The position numbers and the translations under genes were made by a program. Positions 21,268 through 30,931 of a DNA stretch of 64,000 nt are shown here, one piece after another (position 1 is the first letter of the stretch; every line of letters begins with the position of its first letter). Under the pieces are notes generated by a model. The model saw nothing but the letters and a program-made list of their open reading frames with translations, was not told where the DNA came from and made no database searches. The stretch is from Adiantum capillus-veneris (taxonomy: Eukaryota; Streptophyta; Polypodiopsida; Polypodiales; Pteridaceae): NCBI GenBank assembly GCA_014529385.2, contig CM043965.1, positions 65,073,190 to 65,137,189 of the forward strand, written 5' to 3'.

Positions 21268-22396
21268 TGTAAGGTGCAGCAGAAACGAATGTTGAACTTT
21301 GCTCAAGATGAGTGCTTCGAACTGTGCTTAAGGTTCCTTTTCTTAGGGAAGGGAGAGCCTTCGGTTCTTTAATGAGAGAGTGCAAGTGATCACAAACAGT
21401 GAATAGACACTATGCGTGAAGGTGCTGAGACTAAGAGACACAGGGAGGAGAATACGACACCAAGGATGTTGTAAAACCCTCCTCCAAGGGCCCCTCTCTC
21501 GATGGCGAGAGAGGTCTACGCTATTGATTGCACAAATCTGGTACAAGTGTAGATTGAAGCTAAATGATGCAAATGCGGGAGACTGAATGCTTTGAAGACG
21601 GCGGTGCTGATGACAACGACCTCCATCTCTCTTGTGGACTTGAAGGCTAAAACGCTTGACTACTTGCTAGTTCCAAAAATGCTAATGGCTGTTACAGACA
21701 AAGCTGATTCTGCTACTGTTTTTGTCGCTGAATTTCTGCTGAAAACGCTGGTCTAGTGGTGCTGAAAAAGCTGACCTGATGGTGCTGCAATACTGCTGCA
21801 GAAACGTTGTCTTGCTGGCTGTAACGCTGCTGCAGAATCGCTGTCTTGCTGGCTGTAATGCTGCTGCAGAATCGCCAATTGCAAGGCTGATAAACGCTAA
21901 GTGCAGGGGCTGATAAACGCTAGAGTTTGCTGCTGAAAACGCCACGCTATGGCTGATGTTGCTTGGTGGAAAAACGCCAGCTTAGGTGAGGGATCTTGCT
22001 TGAGAGAGAGAGGGAGGACCCTGCTGCACTTGTGCCTGTGTTCTCCTTGCTCTTCTGCCAGATTAGCCTAGCCCTAGGTTTGCTTATATATTACTTTAGC
22101 AAAATTGTCCTACCCAATTCCCAGTAAAAGTCACTTAAAATAATCAGTGAAAAATGTCAAAAATAGGGAAAATAGGTTCTGTGCAATAGAAAATGCTCTT
22201 TGATGGATTCTGATGGTAATGCTGATGATCACGCTGTGTGCAACCAGAGGATATGCATCTACTCTAAGGCCTGGGCATGCACGTTCTGTGAACAAACTCA
22301 CAAAAGTGCCAGAACACTTCCTAAGCTAGACTCACTGAACCCTTGTCATGTTGTAGCTTGTCCACGGACACATAGGGTTGGATGTGTCACGTGACA
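21268..22396 (-). repeat. Gypsy C 5' LTR
   Basis: About 1.13 kb, minus strand TGTCACGTGACAC ... GCACCTTACA. It contains tandem CTG-rich units at 21740-21960 (GCTGCAGAA, CTGTCTTGCTGG) and the ATCGAGAGAGGGGCCC hairpin-like block. The right boundary is set by the TGTCAC start shared with gypsy A and E LTRs and is uncertain by a few bases. Confidence 0.75.
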
Positions 22397-23076
22397 CAAG
22401 CACTTTACCGCAAGCGTATAGCAATAAAGAAGGATGAATTTCAATAGTAAAAGCTGAAATTTCAGCACACAAATCCTTGCATGAATACTCCCACTTCAGA
22501 AGTATAACCAAAATGCATATGCATCAACCTCAAATCTGCAAATGGATTAAAAGTTGCTACAAATGTCTTTCAGCAATACATCAACTCAATGGCGAGCATC
22601 CCACATGTAAATACATAAATGTGCGCCGCATAAACTTTCAATGCGTATAAAACTGCATTTTTACGTAATTTCTTGAAAAACTCAAGAATAAACCTCAAAT
22701 TCTCTACTCAAACTGTCCACAAATTGCAATAGATGGACAAATGTCTGCAAAAGTAGTGAAATTTCAGCAAAAGCCTCAATTTTTTCTCAATCTGTAAGTG
22801 CAATTTCCACCTGTAAAGTATCAAAATGCTGTGAAATTGCTGAAATTTCAGCCACCTGTAAAATCCCCCTTTCTGCTGTGATTTATTTCGCATGCTAATC
22901 CCTGCTGTTTCGGGAAAGCGAGGCTCTCACAGTCTCAAAGCTTCCTCAAGAAGCTGTGGGCTGTAGTGAGAGGAGAGAGAAAGAGCATATGGCTGAAAAT
23001 CAGAGAGAGAGAGGGCTGAAAATCGAAGAGACAAAGTGTGCTGCTACTTCCGGGCGCGGAGACGTGCACAAACTGT
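22397..23076 (-). other. Copia 1 leader, distal part; no gene
   Basis: Lies between the copia 1 primer site and the gypsy C insertion. It is A/T-rich with several GAAATTTCAG-like palindromes and no recognisable protein. Joined with 8685-8787 it would give a leader of about 0.78 kb, comparable with the 1.08 kb leader of copia 2. Confidence 0.55.
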
Positions 23077-23088
23077 GCTCTGATACCA
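23077..23088 (-). other. Copia 1 primer-binding site, initiator-Met type
   Basis: Minus strand TGGTATCAGAGC, a perfect match to the common plant initiator-Met site, three bases from the LTR end at 23092. Confidence 0.9.
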
Positions 23089-23091
23089 GTT

Positions 23092-23149
23092 TGAAGAAGC
23101 GCTACCAGCAGGAAGAGGTAGCGCTGGTTGTTTGTTGCAGACGACGAAC

Positions 23150-23209
<60 letters not shown>

Positions 23210-23364
23210 GCAGGTTGGGGTAGCGTGATCAATAATATCACATGCCTTATTTTTTATATTATATGGGTCCAAGTATGAGGGTCACTTAAAGTGACCTAGG
23301 TGTGATTCACACCCAAAGAACAAAAATAAGTACAAGAGTGGCCAGAGGGCCCTTAGACCCAACA
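23092..23364 (-). repeat. Copia 1 5' LTR
   Basis: 273 bp, minus strand TGTTGGGTCT ... CTTCTTCA, with a GA tract at 23151-23207. It pairs with 4240-4510. Sites such as ATCAATAATATCACATG versus ATCGATAATATCACACG show clear divergence, so the insertion is not recent. Confidence 0.85.
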
Positions 23365-23990
23365 CGTAAGATGGTCTCGGATGAAGTTCCTTCTAGATGA
23401 TGTCATCCACGACGCCTTTTTAGAGAGAGGCTCCCCTGGTGAATGTGGAAATGTCCAAAACATGAGGATAACACAAGGATGGTGATGATGCATCTAGTCG
23501 CAAACAACGGACTGCTTCTTGGATCAACAATGCCCTTGTTGGTTATCAGCCAACAATAACCTTTGTTGCCCCAACTCGGATGGTGTGAACCAAACTGCAA
23601 ACCAGATGGATGCTAGTAGAACGAATGGTCGGATATGCAAACGCCAATGTCCACGAAGGTTACCGGCCAGCCTATGTTGCTCCTACTATGCAGGAAGATT
23701 GGCGAGAGCAGCGCCAAATGGGAGATGAAGATGGATATGTTATTTGGAATGCCCACGAACCATGGGAAGTCCTCTGTATGATGTCTCATGAAACCACCAA
23801 GTAACTCCTCAAAGATAGAGGCTCCTTTTGGGGCTTCGACTAGATTGCCGTATGATGGAAGCTCTAGATAAGTCCTCGTCTCTGCAACGGATGTGGCTAT
23901 GAATGTAGGCTCACGATGCCTGCGAACTCCCTCGGTGGATGCCTCAAGTTGCAACCCTTTGGCCCCGGATTGATGGCTACCGATTGCTAA
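23365..23990 (-). pseudogene. Presumed gypsy D gag continuation, N-terminal side
   Basis: The target duplication shows that this segment was once continuous with 4239 and below, which is gypsy D gag. The minus strand is open through most of it, and one frame reads into the junction as TSSRRNFIRDHL before the gag fragment. No capsid motif is visible, as expected for the variable N-terminal part. A plus-strand reading is also partly open, so the coding strand is inferred from context only. Confidence 0.4.
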
Positions 23991-24014
23991 GAAGATGCAC
24001 ATGGTGTGGACCCA

Positions 24015-24445
24015 ATGTGCTGCCAAAGATGTGTACAGATCGATGACGATGCAATGCTTCTTCTGGAATGATGGAATTCTCCAAGCAGATGGGAGAGATA
24101 AACTGATTGTTATAAACAATGAGTTTATAACCGGATGTGCTGCCAAAGATGTGTACAAGTCGATGACGATGCAATGCTTCTTCTGGATTGATGGAATTCT
24201 CCAAGCAACAAATGGGAGAGATAAACTCATTGTTATAAACATCGTTGAGTTTTTGGGTGTGAAGCATTTTTGTCATCTTCCTAAGAATAAGCGTAACAAG
24301 CTTGACCCCAAGTCAAGGAGATGTATTTTCTTGGGTTATGGCGATTCTAGTGAAATGGGATACCGTCTTTGGGATCCCAAAGCCACAAAGATTGTTCGAA
24401 GTAATGATGTGTACTTCAATGAGCTGAGGATGCAAACAAGGTGAA
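24015..24445 (+). pseudogene. Copia integrase scrap preceded by a ~120-bp tandem duplication
   Basis: Two near-identical units, about 24012-24131 and 24135-24250, each reading CAAKDVY(R/K)SMTMQCFFW, are in frame with an integrase C-terminal piece (KRNKLDPKSRRCIFLGYG, MGYRLWDP, IVRSNDVYFNE). The latter matches copia 2 residues 685-730. The duplicated unit itself is not recognisable as copia. No LTR is attached. Confidence 0.7.
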
Positions 24446-24464
24446 TAGTCACAAAGGCCTACTA

Positions 24465-24665
24465 AAGATAAAACCCATCATTAGGAGATGAGAGTTATGG
24501 GGAGCGCTTACAATCACATGTCATTTTTTTTTGTAAAATTTTATTGTCCATTATACACACATAATCACAAATGGCTTATATGTTACGGAGGACCCCACTT
24601 AAGCAATAAGTTGAAAGGCTCACATTGGCATTCTAAAACAAAGTGAAATGAAAAGGAAATAAAAT
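24465..24665 (+). repeat. Dispersed A/T-rich repeat, copy 1
   Basis: Shares an ordered series of blocks with 33575-33790: GGCCTACTAA, GGAGATGAGAG, AATTTTATT, ATAATCACAAATGG, CCCCACTTAA, AAAACAAAGTGAAATGA. No coding content. It lies between a copia scrap and the gypsy A-family LTR. Confidence 0.55.
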
Positions 24666-24718
24666 AAATAAAGGGATTGAAGTTCTTCCAAGGCTACAAA
24701 CATCACGCTCGTTGTTGC

Positions 24719-25898
24719 TGTCACGAGGACGTAGCAGCTGTTAACTATGTCACGAGAACGTGGCAACTGCTAACCTTAGTTGTTGGTTTCTTTCCAATGA
24801 TTTTTGTTTTATTTTTGAGACCCTCTTTTTGAAGTTGCAAATAGTCAGACATTGTATGGCCAATGTGAATGGTAATTTCACCTGCAGACGGGAAGTTGGT
24901 CAGCACTAGAATTCGTATAGTAAGAGGATGTTACGCTCAGTTCAAGATCATACAGGTCCCCCCGTCGCACTTAGCAAGTTGGTGGATACTAGGAAGTGAA
25001 CTCAATAAAGGCATAGTGTCAAGGTGGGGTCATCAAAGGAAAGTACCCGATAGTTGGGCCACATTGCATTTTTGGATGCGGTCCCAATGGGAATAGATGG
25101 TCAGAAGACCAGTGGGAGCCCAACGTAAGCATCTCCTAAAATTTAGAGACCTGCTATTTTGGGCCATGAAATCTGTTTGCATCATTACCTCCGGAATGAC
25201 AAGGGGAACATTTTAGAACTCTGTTGCAAAGTCAATTGGCCAACCAGTCGGGAGATTTTTAAGCAGCAAGCACAAAACGGGAAATGCCCTGTAAATGTGC
25301 CAAGTAGCACTCTCTAGTGGACTTGCCTCATGCAGAAGAGGGGGCGCTCGTTTTCTAGCTAGGAGAGACTTCATTTGCAGCCTGCCACAGGTTAAGAGCT
25401 ATTAACTACAAGCTTTCCCTCTCATGTACAGTGTGGTGCAAGAAGTCATGTCCTGCACACCTCACACTGCTCTCTCTCTTCCCTACGTGCAGTAATCTGA
25501 TGCCCCACAAGAGGGGTCTTCATTTAATTCATGTACAACTGTGTGGTTACATGCGTTTTTGCTGAGGCAAGAGCCTCTCTGAGCAGGAACAGGAGTAGCT
25601 AACTGCTACTCCAAAGCAGACACTGGTGAGGGTGATAACCTCACTGTACAGGTGCGATTTCAGCGCTGGTTATGCGCTGTATTTTGACTCTTTCAGACAT
25701 ACGGACGCCAGAACCATTGGGAACAGTGCCCCACTGATAGAGGACAGTTCGGGGACTGTTTAGGGATGAAAACAAGGCAAAAAACAGTAAATACAATGAG
25801 CTGAATTTACTGTTTTTGGGCAGAAATCAAAGAGTTTATGCCAGTGGAAGTGAGTTCCAGCAGGGGATTTGGTTTCATGCAAGTTTTGGGGCTATTAT
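24719..25898 (+). mobile_element. Truncated gypsy A-family LTR
   Basis: Starts TGTCACGAGGACG and follows the 5' LTR of gypsy A block by block to GCAAGTTTTGGGGCTATTA. It then stops about 230 bases short of the family's LTR end, exactly where a copia LTR (TGTTAGATTT) begins. It is more diverged than the two gypsy A LTRs and so older. Confidence 0.85.
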
Positions 25899-26243
25899 TG
25901 TTAGATTTACACCACTCTACTGCTTCACAAGTCTAGGGCATACTTGTACGGCTAGTATGTCTCTGAGCTCGCCACCCATAGGCTAGGTTTCTCCTGGTCC
26001 GGCCGCCCACTTTTGTCTAGGCGCCCACATATATTCCATATATCATTTTTCTGTTGGGTTGTGGGGATTTTTATAAGGCCTTGCCCTACCTCCCCTTGGG
26101 CACCTATTTATAGCGCCAGGGGGTACCCACTCCACATATCTCATCTCACAGAGATCACACATCTGGTCGTTCTGTATTGGGTCTTCAGCTCATGGTAGTC
26201 ACGGGGGGCTTTCGCCCCCTCTTTCCTACACATAGCGTTTGTG

Positions 26244-26305
<62 letters not shown>

Positions 26306-26324
26306 GTACACGCGCATTCTCACA
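25899..26324 (+). mobile_element. Copia-type LTR (element F)
   Basis: 426 bp, TGTTAGATTT ... TTCTCACA, followed at once by TGGTATCA (a partial initiator-Met primer site). A possible TATA-like TATTTATAGC is at about 26105 and a (TC)n tract at 26246-26302, downstream of the probable start. It interrupts the gypsy A-family LTR. No matching 3' LTR was found, so the element is truncated. Confidence 0.65.
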
Positions 26325-27270
26325 TGGTATCAACAACTTCAGGCTCTCCATGGGACCAGCGCTTCATCACCTACAAAGGTTCTCCTCCCAAGGGATCACA
26401 ACAGCCAACGTTTTTGGAAAGCATCAACTTTCTGCAAATCTGCCTGCAAGAGGGGGTGGCACCAACATTTGGACAGCTTCCATCGCGAAGGAATGCTTTG
26501 TGACCTACGTTTTTTCAAGAAACATCAGATTTGCTAATTTCCCTACTAGCGCTACCATTTCTGGACGTCTTTGTCACGGAAAACCCCTCCAGATCCATTT
26601 GAGTTTTTGACCTCATCTGCGTTTTTGGGTTTTCAGCCCATTTTCGACGGTTTTATTGGTCACTTTGTGTCGTTGACACCTTCCACAAGTTGCTGGGTAC
26701 CTAGGGTACCCATCAAGCCTTTGTTTTTTCAACAAACAGAAGGTTTTTGGTGCCAAAAAGTGCAGCAAAAGTGGGCTGCAAATTGACTTGCGTTTTTGCA
26801 GCAGGAGAGCAGCGCTCAGCTTCTAGACCCCGGATCTTGCCTCCGCCTACCTAGCCTTGGCATCCGGTGCCTTGCCAACGAAGTTCCTCTTCAAATCTAC
26901 AGATTACAGCCATTACCCCTTGCTCTTTTCTTTGTTTTCAGCCCATCTGGGGCAGTGACAATGACTCACCACCCTTCCCTACACCCCTGCACCTGGACCA
27001 TGCCGGGAGCGTACGAGCACACTGAAAATCGCTGGACAGCAGCGTTTTCATCACCTCGCAGTTGTGTTTTTGGGTGGACAGCAGCCACATGGCTTGTGTT
27101 TTTCCCTGCTAGCGCTACCTCCTGCCAGGACACCATCCGGTGGTGGTCCGTGCGGTCTCTCTGTGACTGCTGTAGTACACGGTATCTTCGACATCGACTT
27201 GATCATCTAGATCCATTCATTCCAGCCATCATTTGGCGGTTGCGCACTCCAGAGGGGCTGGTGACTTGTG
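26325..27270 (+). other. Leader-like region of element F; no recognised gene
   Basis: Begins at the primer site and is rich in TTTTTGG/TTTTCAGCCC words and short chance frames. The 70-base block at about 27127-27195 (GGACACCATCCGGTGGTGG...) recurs at about 28022-28090. Confidence 0.4.
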
Positions 27271-27274
27271 GTTT

Positions 27275-27673
27275 GCTATGGACACACCTATGCACTCATC
27301 AGAGGAGTTCACACAAGATATGGCCATGCTCATGGCATATGGGATTCCGACATTCCTAGAGAAGACACCACCATCTTGGGTGGACAGACACTTATCACTT
27401 GACCTCAACACATAAGATCATTTGCTTACACAGGAGCATCTACATGGCCTCAGGGAGAGGATCTTGGATCTCTTCTTGGACAGGTTCATTGCTTGGATCT
27501 ACAAACTGGAGTCTCTTAGAGAGTTTACCCGCGAGATGCGGGAGATCGGGCATCATTACGCGACCACTTCCGGAGTCACCCAGAGCTTGGCTTGGATGGT
27601 AGTGCAATTGCTCTTCTACACTCCTGATCATTGGTTTTCTACCTTCAGAGTTACTTACACTCACCCTCGGTAA
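27275..27673 (+). pseudogene. Unrecognised protein remnant in element F
   Basis: One frame is open from about 27275 to 27672 except for a TAA at 27413-27415. It has TPMHSSEEFTQDMAMLMAYG, then LFLDRFIAWIYKLESL and GVTQSLAWMVVQLL. The composition (amphipathic helices, Trp and Leu rich) is protein-like, and the position after an LTR leader suggests gag or a captured host fragment. I do not recognise the family. Without the stop it would be about 130 residues. Confidence 0.35.
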
Positions 27674-27878
27674 ACTTACAGCAGACTTATCCCCCGAACT
27701 GGACGGTAGGCCACTCCCAACTCATTCACATTGAGAGCCACACCGAGTTGAGATTTGGTGGCGTTGTTGGCGCGGATTATGTTTAGGTTGACATCGGAGG
27801 ATTGGAGGCAGGAGATACAGGCAAGACGGTGCAGACATCTTAGCCTAGCCTTTCATCTTCTCAGAGGATCTTCATAGC

Positions 27879-28160
27879 GCAGACTGCTTAGTTTGGCTTC
27901 CCTACTTCTACAGGATGATTACTGTGCAGACAGCTTGGTCTGATCACACCTCTTCTTAGAGGCCCTTCACAGCGCAGACTGTTGAGTCTGGCTTTCCCCT
28001 CATCTTAGATTACCCTACCTACTGACAGGACACCATCCAGTGGTGGTCCATGCGGTCTACCGGTGACTGCTGCAGCTTACGGTAGCTTCTACAGTGCAGA
28101 CTGTTTAGTCTGGCTTTCCTTGATTCGAAGGAGTTTATGGTGCAGATTACTAAATCTGGC
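27879..28160. repeat. Five dispersed copies of a small palindrome (GCAGACT-n-AGTCTGGC)
   Basis: Copies at 27879-27897, 27926-27943, 27974-27992, 28096-28114 and 28142-28160. Each is a CAGACT / AGTCTG-type stem with a 3-5 base loop, followed by TTCC in most copies. The spacing is irregular. Confidence 0.75.
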
Positions 28161-28381
28161 CTTCCTAGAGTTTTACACAACTTAGCCATCTGGCCACATT
28201 GGGTTGCAGATTCATGCATTGACAGGCTTCCGGTCATTCTCATGACGGCTCTTGGGCTTCTCCATTTTCTCCGGACGGTTTGACTACAGACACCACAGAT
28301 CCTATTGGGCAGGACACTTGCAGGTCTATTGGCACTTCTTTCACGACTAGGAGTTGTTTTCAAACTCAGTTCGGGACCTTC

Positions 28382-28987
28382 TGTAACAGACTTGGACACT
28401 CCAAGTCGAGAATCTACCGCGCAGCACCAAATAACCTCTTCAAAACAGTTCACAGTTCACAATTTATTCGACACTGGCCCGGCGGAGTTCCGTGCCTAGA
28501 GATATTGGCCCCAAAGACTGGCGCCCCTTTCGGTATTTCTTTTTGTATTAATCTGAGTTCGAAGTACAAGAGTGTGGGCAAGCGCTCACACTCAGACTCT
28601 GCATCCACATGCTCTGAGTTGTGAGGCCCTGCCTGCTTATTTAAGAGTACAAGGGATGCCAAAAGCAGAGCCCCAAAAGCTTCTTTTAAAAAGCTCCCCA
28701 TAAAAACTGCCTCTGAAGGCTTTCAAAAATAAGCACCTTAAAGAATTAAGGCTCTTTCTCTCTCTCTAGCTTACGTAGAATAAAGCAAATTCTATTGCCT
28801 AGCAAAAAGCATCGCCCAAAAGCTGAGCGTTGGTTTGTGTCTGTACACAGTGCCACGTGGCAGCCCAGTCCGCAATTTACGCTGCAGCCAGCAGGTCAGT
28901 CGCTTCACCATTTCGGCGTGTGTGTATCTAGTGGCCAGCCACGTTAGCATTTTCTTCCACAGGCAGCCACGTCATCACTTTGTGACA
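28382..28987 (-). repeat. Gypsy E 3' LTR
   Basis: 606 bp, minus strand TGTCACAAAG ... GTCTGTTACA. It holds the conserved block around GAAATACCGAAAGGGGCGCC near 28530. The adjacent polypurine tract and downstream coding order fix its role and strand. Confidence 0.8.
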
Positions 28988-29003
28988 TACCCCCCTCTTG
29001 AAA
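28988..29003 (-). other. Gypsy E polypurine tract
   Basis: Minus strand TTTCAAGAGGGGGGTA, essentially identical to the gypsy A tract, immediately before TGTCACAAAG. Confidence 0.8.
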
Positions 29004-29495
29004 GCATTTTAATCGCCCTCCATTACGCCTACAAATCAGACAGAAGCCATAAACCGTCTTAGCAGACACTGACTGTTAGTACCTACGTACTAGGAACACA
29101 CATCTCGCACATGTACCAATCAACAGTCACATCACACGACATCAGAGGACATCACTAAACATCGCACGACATCACATGACAAATCACATTCAACATTCAT
29201 TCGGATCTTAGACCATGATTTATCAGCAATGCAGTTAGCAATCGCATCTAGATCCAGTCGGGACCTCATAGATGCCCGATTGACTAACCCCTATTGCAAC
29301 CATGTCTATTCGAGAGCATTTAGACCAAAATGCTACAGTCATTTCGTCTATCGGTTCCTACACTTAAAAACAAGTCAAGAACAAATCAGTTTCATATTCC
29401 GGAATTCCATTTCATAAAGTCATACAGTAGAATATTGTTAGCTCTCAGTATCCCTGAAGCTCAAAGAGACATCAGTGACTCTGGTATTCTAAAAA
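29004..29495 (-). other. Gypsy E 3' untranslated region
   Basis: No coding content. The part nearest the coding end (about 29440-29540) matches gypsy D at 2680-2760, including CTCCCCTCTTGTGCA. Confidence 0.6.
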
Positions 29496-30614
29496 TCAAG
29501 GAATCTGTTGACAAAGGAGCGGAGTAACTCCCCTCTTGTGCATCCCATTGCACCAGATATGCGGCCAAGGTGAATTTTGGGTTCCATTTGGAATAGACAA
29601 TGCTAAACCAAAAGATAAAGGTTCACAATCTGAGTATCTGCTAGGTCCTCCTCCTACATCCACTTCACATCCAATAAATGCAGGATAGTTCTTGAATTTA
29701 ACCAAGAACCACCTTCTTACTTTACCCTTATTCTTTGTGTCCTTATGTGCCAAAATCTGTTCAGGAACAAGGATCTCCTCGTTTTCCTCCACTTCTGGTT
29801 GCTCATCGGGCTCCCCATCATCAGGCACATCACCTTTGAAAGGTTTCAAGAGACTCACATGAAATGCATTGTGAATCATCCAAGTGTCAGGCAGTTTCAG
29901 TCGGAAGGAGACATCATTGATCTTTTCGGAGATCTGGAAAGGTCCATAGTATCTCATACTAAGCTTTGGAAAAAGGCTCTCTTTTCCCTTTTTCTTTCTC
30001 ACGCGTGCCTTCTCAAAACGTAAGAGCACCTAATCATCCTCCTTCAATTTCAAATCGCGACGATGGCGAACCGCCGCCTTTTTCTGTCATTCTTGAGATT
30101 TCTGCAAAGCCTCGCGGACCTTGGCAAAAGCCGTGTCTAAGTCGTGCGTATACTGATCAGCTTCAAAAATCTTATCTTTCGTGCTTAGGAAGGGTGGAAC
30201 CTTCGCAGCACCTTCAATAATCTCAAATGGCACCTTTCCCGTCGAAGGGTGTATCGTGTTGTTGTAGGCAAATTCCACCAAAGGTAGATACTTTTCCCAT
30301 TGAGTCTTCTGATCCGAGATATAAGACTTCAATAAATCTAAAACCATTGAATTGGCAATCTCAGATTGCCCGTCAGTCTGCGGGTGGAAAGATGACGAGA
30401 ACTGCAACCGCGTGCCAATGTTCTCCTAAATTGCCTTCCAAAACAAACTCGTAAATCTGGGGTCCCTGTCGGAGACAATCGTCTCAGGCATGCCATGTAA
30501 TCTGAAAATATGGGCCACAAACAGTCTCGCTAAGTGATCCGGCTTGATTGTTTTCTTCACTAGAATGAAATGAGCCTGCTTGCTAAATCTGTCAATAACA
30601 GTCTAGATATCACC
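29496..30614 (-). pseudogene. Gypsy E integrase core and chromodomain, 5'-truncated
   Basis: On the minus strand the integrase core starts at about 30614 with [13 protein letters not shown]-like coding whose preceding Trp codon is TAG. It continues [15 protein letters not shown]-like with shifts (30520-30338), then FSSSFHPQTDGQSEIANS (30407-30087). The next frame (30029-29496) has [21 protein letters not shown] and a chromodomain ([24 protein letters not shown]), then shifts out of frame. Everything upstream (gag to RNase H) is absent, replaced by unrelated DNA. Confidence 0.85.
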
Positions 30615-30931
30615 ACCCGACCATAGCCACCATCCGAAAGCTCCCTCGTGCTGGGGCCAACGTCTGAGGATGTGGGCGTGCACCTGTAAGACCGGGCGTC
30701 CCATACCACCCGGCCTCACCTCCTCGAGGTGATCTCGCGCACTCCTAGCCTCGCGGGCTAACCACTGGCACTCTACCAGTGGGGGTCAATAACTGCAAAT
30801 GGGACCTTGGCCTCCCTTTTATAATAATGGCCGGCCACACTGGCCGGGTTCACACTACGTCCGCTCGGACACTGGACGCCCATCCTGACGGCGTCTCGGC
30901 TAGATCCCCTCTCCCATGAGCGGGACATAAC
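30615..30931. other. GC-rich unclassified block, possible solo LTR
   Basis: About 317 bases, far more GC-rich than its surroundings, lying between the broken gypsy E integrase and the LINE. Read on the minus strand it begins TGTTATGTCCCGC and contains a TATA-like TTATTATAAAAGG, which would suit an LTR. The other end (GGGTGGTGATA) lacks a CA terminus. GATAT occurs at both edges. It may instead be part of the LINE's 5' region. Confidence 0.3.

Larger units (their letters stand above)
8788..22396 (-). mobile_element. Gypsy C: internally deleted Ty3/gypsy element, split by gypsy A
   Basis: Minus-strand element with a 5' LTR at 21268-22396, primer site 21255-21266, gag, protease and reverse transcriptase. 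After the gypsy A insertion come the rest of reverse transcriptase and the start of RNase H, then a truncated 3' LTR (8788-9387). RNase H C-terminus, integrase, 3' untranslated region and U3 are deleted. Without gypsy A it measures about 5.2 kb. It sits in the copia 1 leader. The flanks (CCAAC on the left, CAAGC on the right) do not form a clean target duplication, so the outer boundaries rest on LTR ends and on copia 1 continuity. Confidence 0.7.
4240..23364 (-). mobile_element. Copia 1: Ty1/copia element split by nested gypsy insertions
   Basis: Bounded by a 3' LTR (4240-4510) and a 5' LTR (23092-23364) in the same minus orientation, with an initiator-Met primer site beside the 5' LTR. Flanks are CATAA (4235-4239) and CGTAA (23365-23369), a 5-bp target duplication with one transition. 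The domain order on the minus strand is gag, protease, integrase, reverse transcriptase, RNase H, the copia order. Subtracting the inserted gypsy C (8788-22396) leaves about 5.5 kb, close to copia 2 (5553 bp). Several frameshifts and stops mean it is not functional. Confidence 0.8.

Noticed and set aside
8783-22401. Target duplication for gypsy C
   Set aside because: Flanks CCAAC and CAAGC agree poorly, so I do not claim a duplication. The insertion is supported by copia 1 continuity instead.
27879-28160. CRISPR-like array
   Set aside because: Palindromic repeats of about 19 bases with irregular spacing in plant retrotransposon DNA. Spacing and context do not fit CRISPR.
30700-30800. Possible tRNA or SINE (GGTAGAGTGCCAGTGGTTAGC on the minus strand)
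   Set aside because: No matching B box (GGTTCGAATCC type) and no cloverleaf could be drawn.
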